Assembly (NCBI GenBank): GCA_030682595.1
Contig: JAUXNZ010000049.1
Coordinates: forward strand, 1-6,377
DNA: 6,377 bases
Origin: Rhodocyclaceae bacterium
Lineage (GTDB): Bacteria; Pseudomonadota; Gammaproteobacteria; Burkholderiales; Rhodocyclaceae
Direction: 5' to 3'
The position numbers were made by a program, and so were the translations under genes. The notes beneath the pieces are model-generated. The model searched no databases, was not told the origin of the DNA, and saw only the letters and a list, made by a program, of their open reading frames with translations. Numbering within the stretch: position 1 is the first letter of the stretch; every line of letters begins with the position of its first letter. Below are positions 4,660 to 6,377 of the stretch, one piece after another.

Positions 4660-6120
4660 TTAAAGGGTCTTGCGTAAATTGACTGGCGGGATGCCCAGGG
4701 ATTCGCGGTACTTCGCGACGGTGCGCCTGGCGACGACGATGCCTTGCGCGCCGAGGATTTCAGCGATGCGGGCGTCGGGAAGCGGCTTTTGACCGATCTC
4801 GGCGCCCACCAGTTGCTTGATCAGCGCCCGGATCGCGGTGGAAGAAGCCGCGCCGCCGGTATCGGTGGCGACGTGGCTGCCAAAAAAATATTTCAATTCA
4901 TGGATGCCGCTCGGACTCGCCAGGTATTTCTGCGTGGTGACGCGCGAAATGGTTGATTCGTGAAGGCTTACCGTGTCGGCGATTTCGCGCAGCGTCAAGG
5001 GGCGCATGGCCACCGCGCCGTGGTCGAAGAAGGCGCGCTGGCGGTCGACGATAGCTTGGCTGACGCGCAAAATCGTATCGCAACGCTGCTCCACGTTCTT
5101 GATCAGCCACTTGGCTTCCTGTAATTGACCGGCCAGGTTGCTGCCGCCGTTGCTGCGTTGCTGGCGCAGCAGGTTGGCGTAGAGGCGGTTGATGCGCAGG
5201 CGCGGGATGGCTTCCTGGTTGAGCTGCACCTGCCAGCTGCCGCGCACCTTGCGGACGATCGCATCCGGCACGATGTAGCGGGTATCCAGCGTTCCGAATT
5301 GCGCGCCCGGCCTGGGGTTGAGCGAACGGATCAGCGTCTGCGCGTCACGCAGCGCATCATCGGTACAACCCAGCGCCTTCTTGATGCGCGCGTAGTCGCG
5401 GCCGGCCAGTTGTTCGAGGTGATCGCGCACGATGATTGTCGCCAGCGCGTTGGTTGGCCCTTGTGAGGATGGCGGCAGGTTGGCGAGTTGCAGCAGCAGG
5501 CATTCGCGCGGGTTGCGCGCCCCGATGCCCGGCGGATCCAGGCTTTGCAAATGCATGAGCGCGATGGTGAGGTCTTCAAGCAACTCGTCGGGTTCGCCGG
5601 CGAACTCGTCCGGCAGTACATCGATCAGATCCTCGAGCGACGACACCAGATAGCCATCATCATCGAGCGCCTCGATCAGGAAGGCCACGCGCAAACGCTC
5701 GCGCCCGGACAGTTGGGACAGCGCCAGTTGTTGAATCAGATGATCGCGCAGGCTGGTGACGGCGGCCTGCAATTCGCCGGCATCGGCGTCGCTTTCGTCG
5801 TTGGCGTCGCGCGGGCTGCGGGCGCCGCCGAGCGTCGGCCAGTCCGCGTCGTCCTGGCTCCACTCGGGCTCGGGCCCCCGCTCATCCTGCGCGGCAGGGG
5901 GGGCATCCTCACTCCGGGTTTGGCGCAGCGCGTCATCGGCGCCCGTGAACACGGCGGGCTCGTCAGGTTCCTCGCGTTCGAGCAGGGGATTTTCCTGCAG
6001 CGCCTGTTCGATTTCCTCGTTCAGCTCCAGCGAAGACAGTTGCAATAATCGAATCGATTGCTGCAACTGCGGCGTAAGCGCCAGGTGCTGGGAGAGCCTG
6101 AGCTGGAGCGTCTGTTTCAT
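4660..6120 (-). CDS. rpoN: RNA polymerase sigma-54 factor RpoN
   Basis: This alternative sigma factor of 486 residues directs RNA polymerase to -24/-12 promoters, which need AAA+ enhancer-binding activators. Region I (1-50) is the glutamine- and leucine-rich activator-interacting segment (LRLSQHLALTPQLQQSIRLL). Region II (about 51-115) is acidic and proline-rich. The core-binding domain (about 120-310) contains GIGARNPREC (198-207) and SLNPRPGAQFG (266-276). A helix-turn-helix region covers about 376-400 (LTLREIADTVSLHESTISRV). The -24 recognition RpoN box ARRTVAKYR is at 464-472. The frame is open to 6183, but ATG 6120 gives the canonical MKQTLQLRLSQ start and avoids overlap with lptB. The start lies 16 bases after the lptB stop without a strong Shine-Dalgarno, consistent with an operon. 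The length is normal and no lesion is seen. Confidence 0.96.
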   Translation of the reverse strand: MKQTLQLRLSQHLALTPQLQQSIRLLQLSSLELNEEIEQALQENPLLEREEPDEPAVFTGADDALRQTRSEDAPPAAQDERGPEPEWSQDDADWPTLGGARSPRDANDESDADAGELQAAVTSLRDHLIQQLALSQLSGRERLRVAFLIEALDDDGYLVSSLEDLIDVLPDEFAGEPDELLEDLTIALMHLQSLDPPGIGARNPRECLLLQLANLPPSSQGPTNALATIIVRDHLEQLAGRDYARIKKALGCTDDALRDAQTLIRSLNPRPGAQFGTLDTRYIVPDAIVRKVRGSWQVQLNQEAIPRLRINRLYANLLRQQRSNGGSNLAGQLQEAKWLIKNVEQRCDTILRVSQAIVDRQRAFFDHGAVAMRPLTLREIADTVSLHESTISRVTTQKYLASPSGIHELKYFFGSHVATDTGGAASSTAIRALIKQLVGAEIGQKPLPDARIAEILGAQGIVVARRTVAKYRESLGIPPVNLRKTL

Positions 6121-6136
6121 TGCACCGTCACGCGCT

Positions 6137-6377
6137 TCACATTCTGAAATGCTCGCCGAGATACACCCGGCGCACACCCTCATTATCGATGATCTCGGCC
6201 GGATGTCCAGCGGCGAGTACCGCGCCTTCGTTGATGATGGTGGCGCGATCGCAAATCCCCAGGGTTTCCCGCACGTTGTGGTCGGTGATCAGGACGCCGA
6301 TGCCGCGCTCCTTGAGAAAACGAATGATCTTCTGGATGTCGAGTACCGCAATCGGGTCGACCCCGGCAAAGGGTTCG
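6137..6377 (-). CDS. lptB: LPS export ABC transporter ATPase LptB, C-terminal part (partial)
   Basis: Only the last 79 residues are present; the gene continues past the right edge. They begin EPFAGVDPIAV, which is the end of the Walker B region and the D-loop. The switch histidine follows in VLITDHNVRETL (residues 28-39 of the fragment). After it come DRATIINEGAVLAAGHPAEII and the LptB-type ending VRRVYLGEHFRM. LptB is the cytoplasmic ATPase that drives LptFG and moves lipopolysaccharide from the inner to the outer membrane. The lptB-rpoN-hpf order is widely conserved in proteobacteria and supports the call over a branched-chain amino-acid ATPase (LivG/F), which shares the fold. Its stop (6137-6139) is 16 bases before the rpoN ATG. 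Confidence 0.95.
   Translation of the reverse strand, partial: EPFAGVDPIAVLDIQKIIRFLKERGIGVLITDHNVRETLGICDRATIINEGAVLAAGHPAEIIDNEGVRRVYLGEHFRM

Noticed and set aside
6121..6183. Upstream extension of rpoN by 21 residues
   Set aside because: The extension overlaps the end of lptB and does not resemble RpoN N-termini, which begin with the MKQ...L-type segment at 6120.
1..6377. CRISPR arrays, tRNA/rRNA genes, insertion sequences or phage genes
   Set aside because: I saw no regularly spaced direct repeats, tRNA-like folds, transposase motifs or terminal repeats; coding style is even across the window.

Overview
The window is a GC-rich, densely coded stretch of chromosome. The most likely source is a betaproteobacterium, by eye of the Rhodocyclales/Nitrosomonadales kind. 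The main reason is the minus-strand cluster lptB-rpoN-hpf-ptsN-hprK. A full-length HPr kinase next to ptsN, a short-form HPF and rpoN is a typical betaproteobacterial arrangement. Protein families were assigned by reading motifs in the translations; no database search was possible.

Layout from left to right. (1) Positions 3-65 (+) hold the last 20 codons of an unidentified membrane-like protein. (2) Positions 66-223 hold no gene but two strong dyad structures, one of them fused to a very G-rich run with quadruplex potential. (3) Positions 224-646 (-) encode a DUF971 (gamma-butyrobetaine hydroxylase N-terminal-like) protein. (4) Positions 647-800 are a divergent promoter region with a convincing Pho box upstream of phoB. 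(5) phoB (801-1493, +) and phoR (1490-2785, +) overlap by 4 bases and form the phosphate two-component system. (6) hprK, ptsN, hpf, rpoN and the end of lptB run on the minus strand from 2751 to the right edge. The 3' end of hprK overlaps the 3' end of phoR tail to tail by 35 bp. The only sizeable gap in this cluster (4175-4327) carries a good sigma70-type promoter for ptsN-hprK, surrounded by inverted repeats.

How the genes work together. PhoR senses phosphate status at the membrane and phosphorylates PhoB, which probably activates its own operon through the Pho box. The opposing cluster combines LPS export (LptB ATPase), the nitrogen-limitation sigma factor (RpoN), ribosome hibernation (HPF) and the regulatory phosphotransferase branch (PtsN/EIIA-Ntr and HPr kinase). 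The window is therefore mostly a core-genome regulatory region. I see no mobile element, CRISPR array, tRNA or rRNA, and no clearly new gene system. The most unusual sequence is the hairpin/G-tract element at 134-167; the nested repeats around the ptsN promoter come next.
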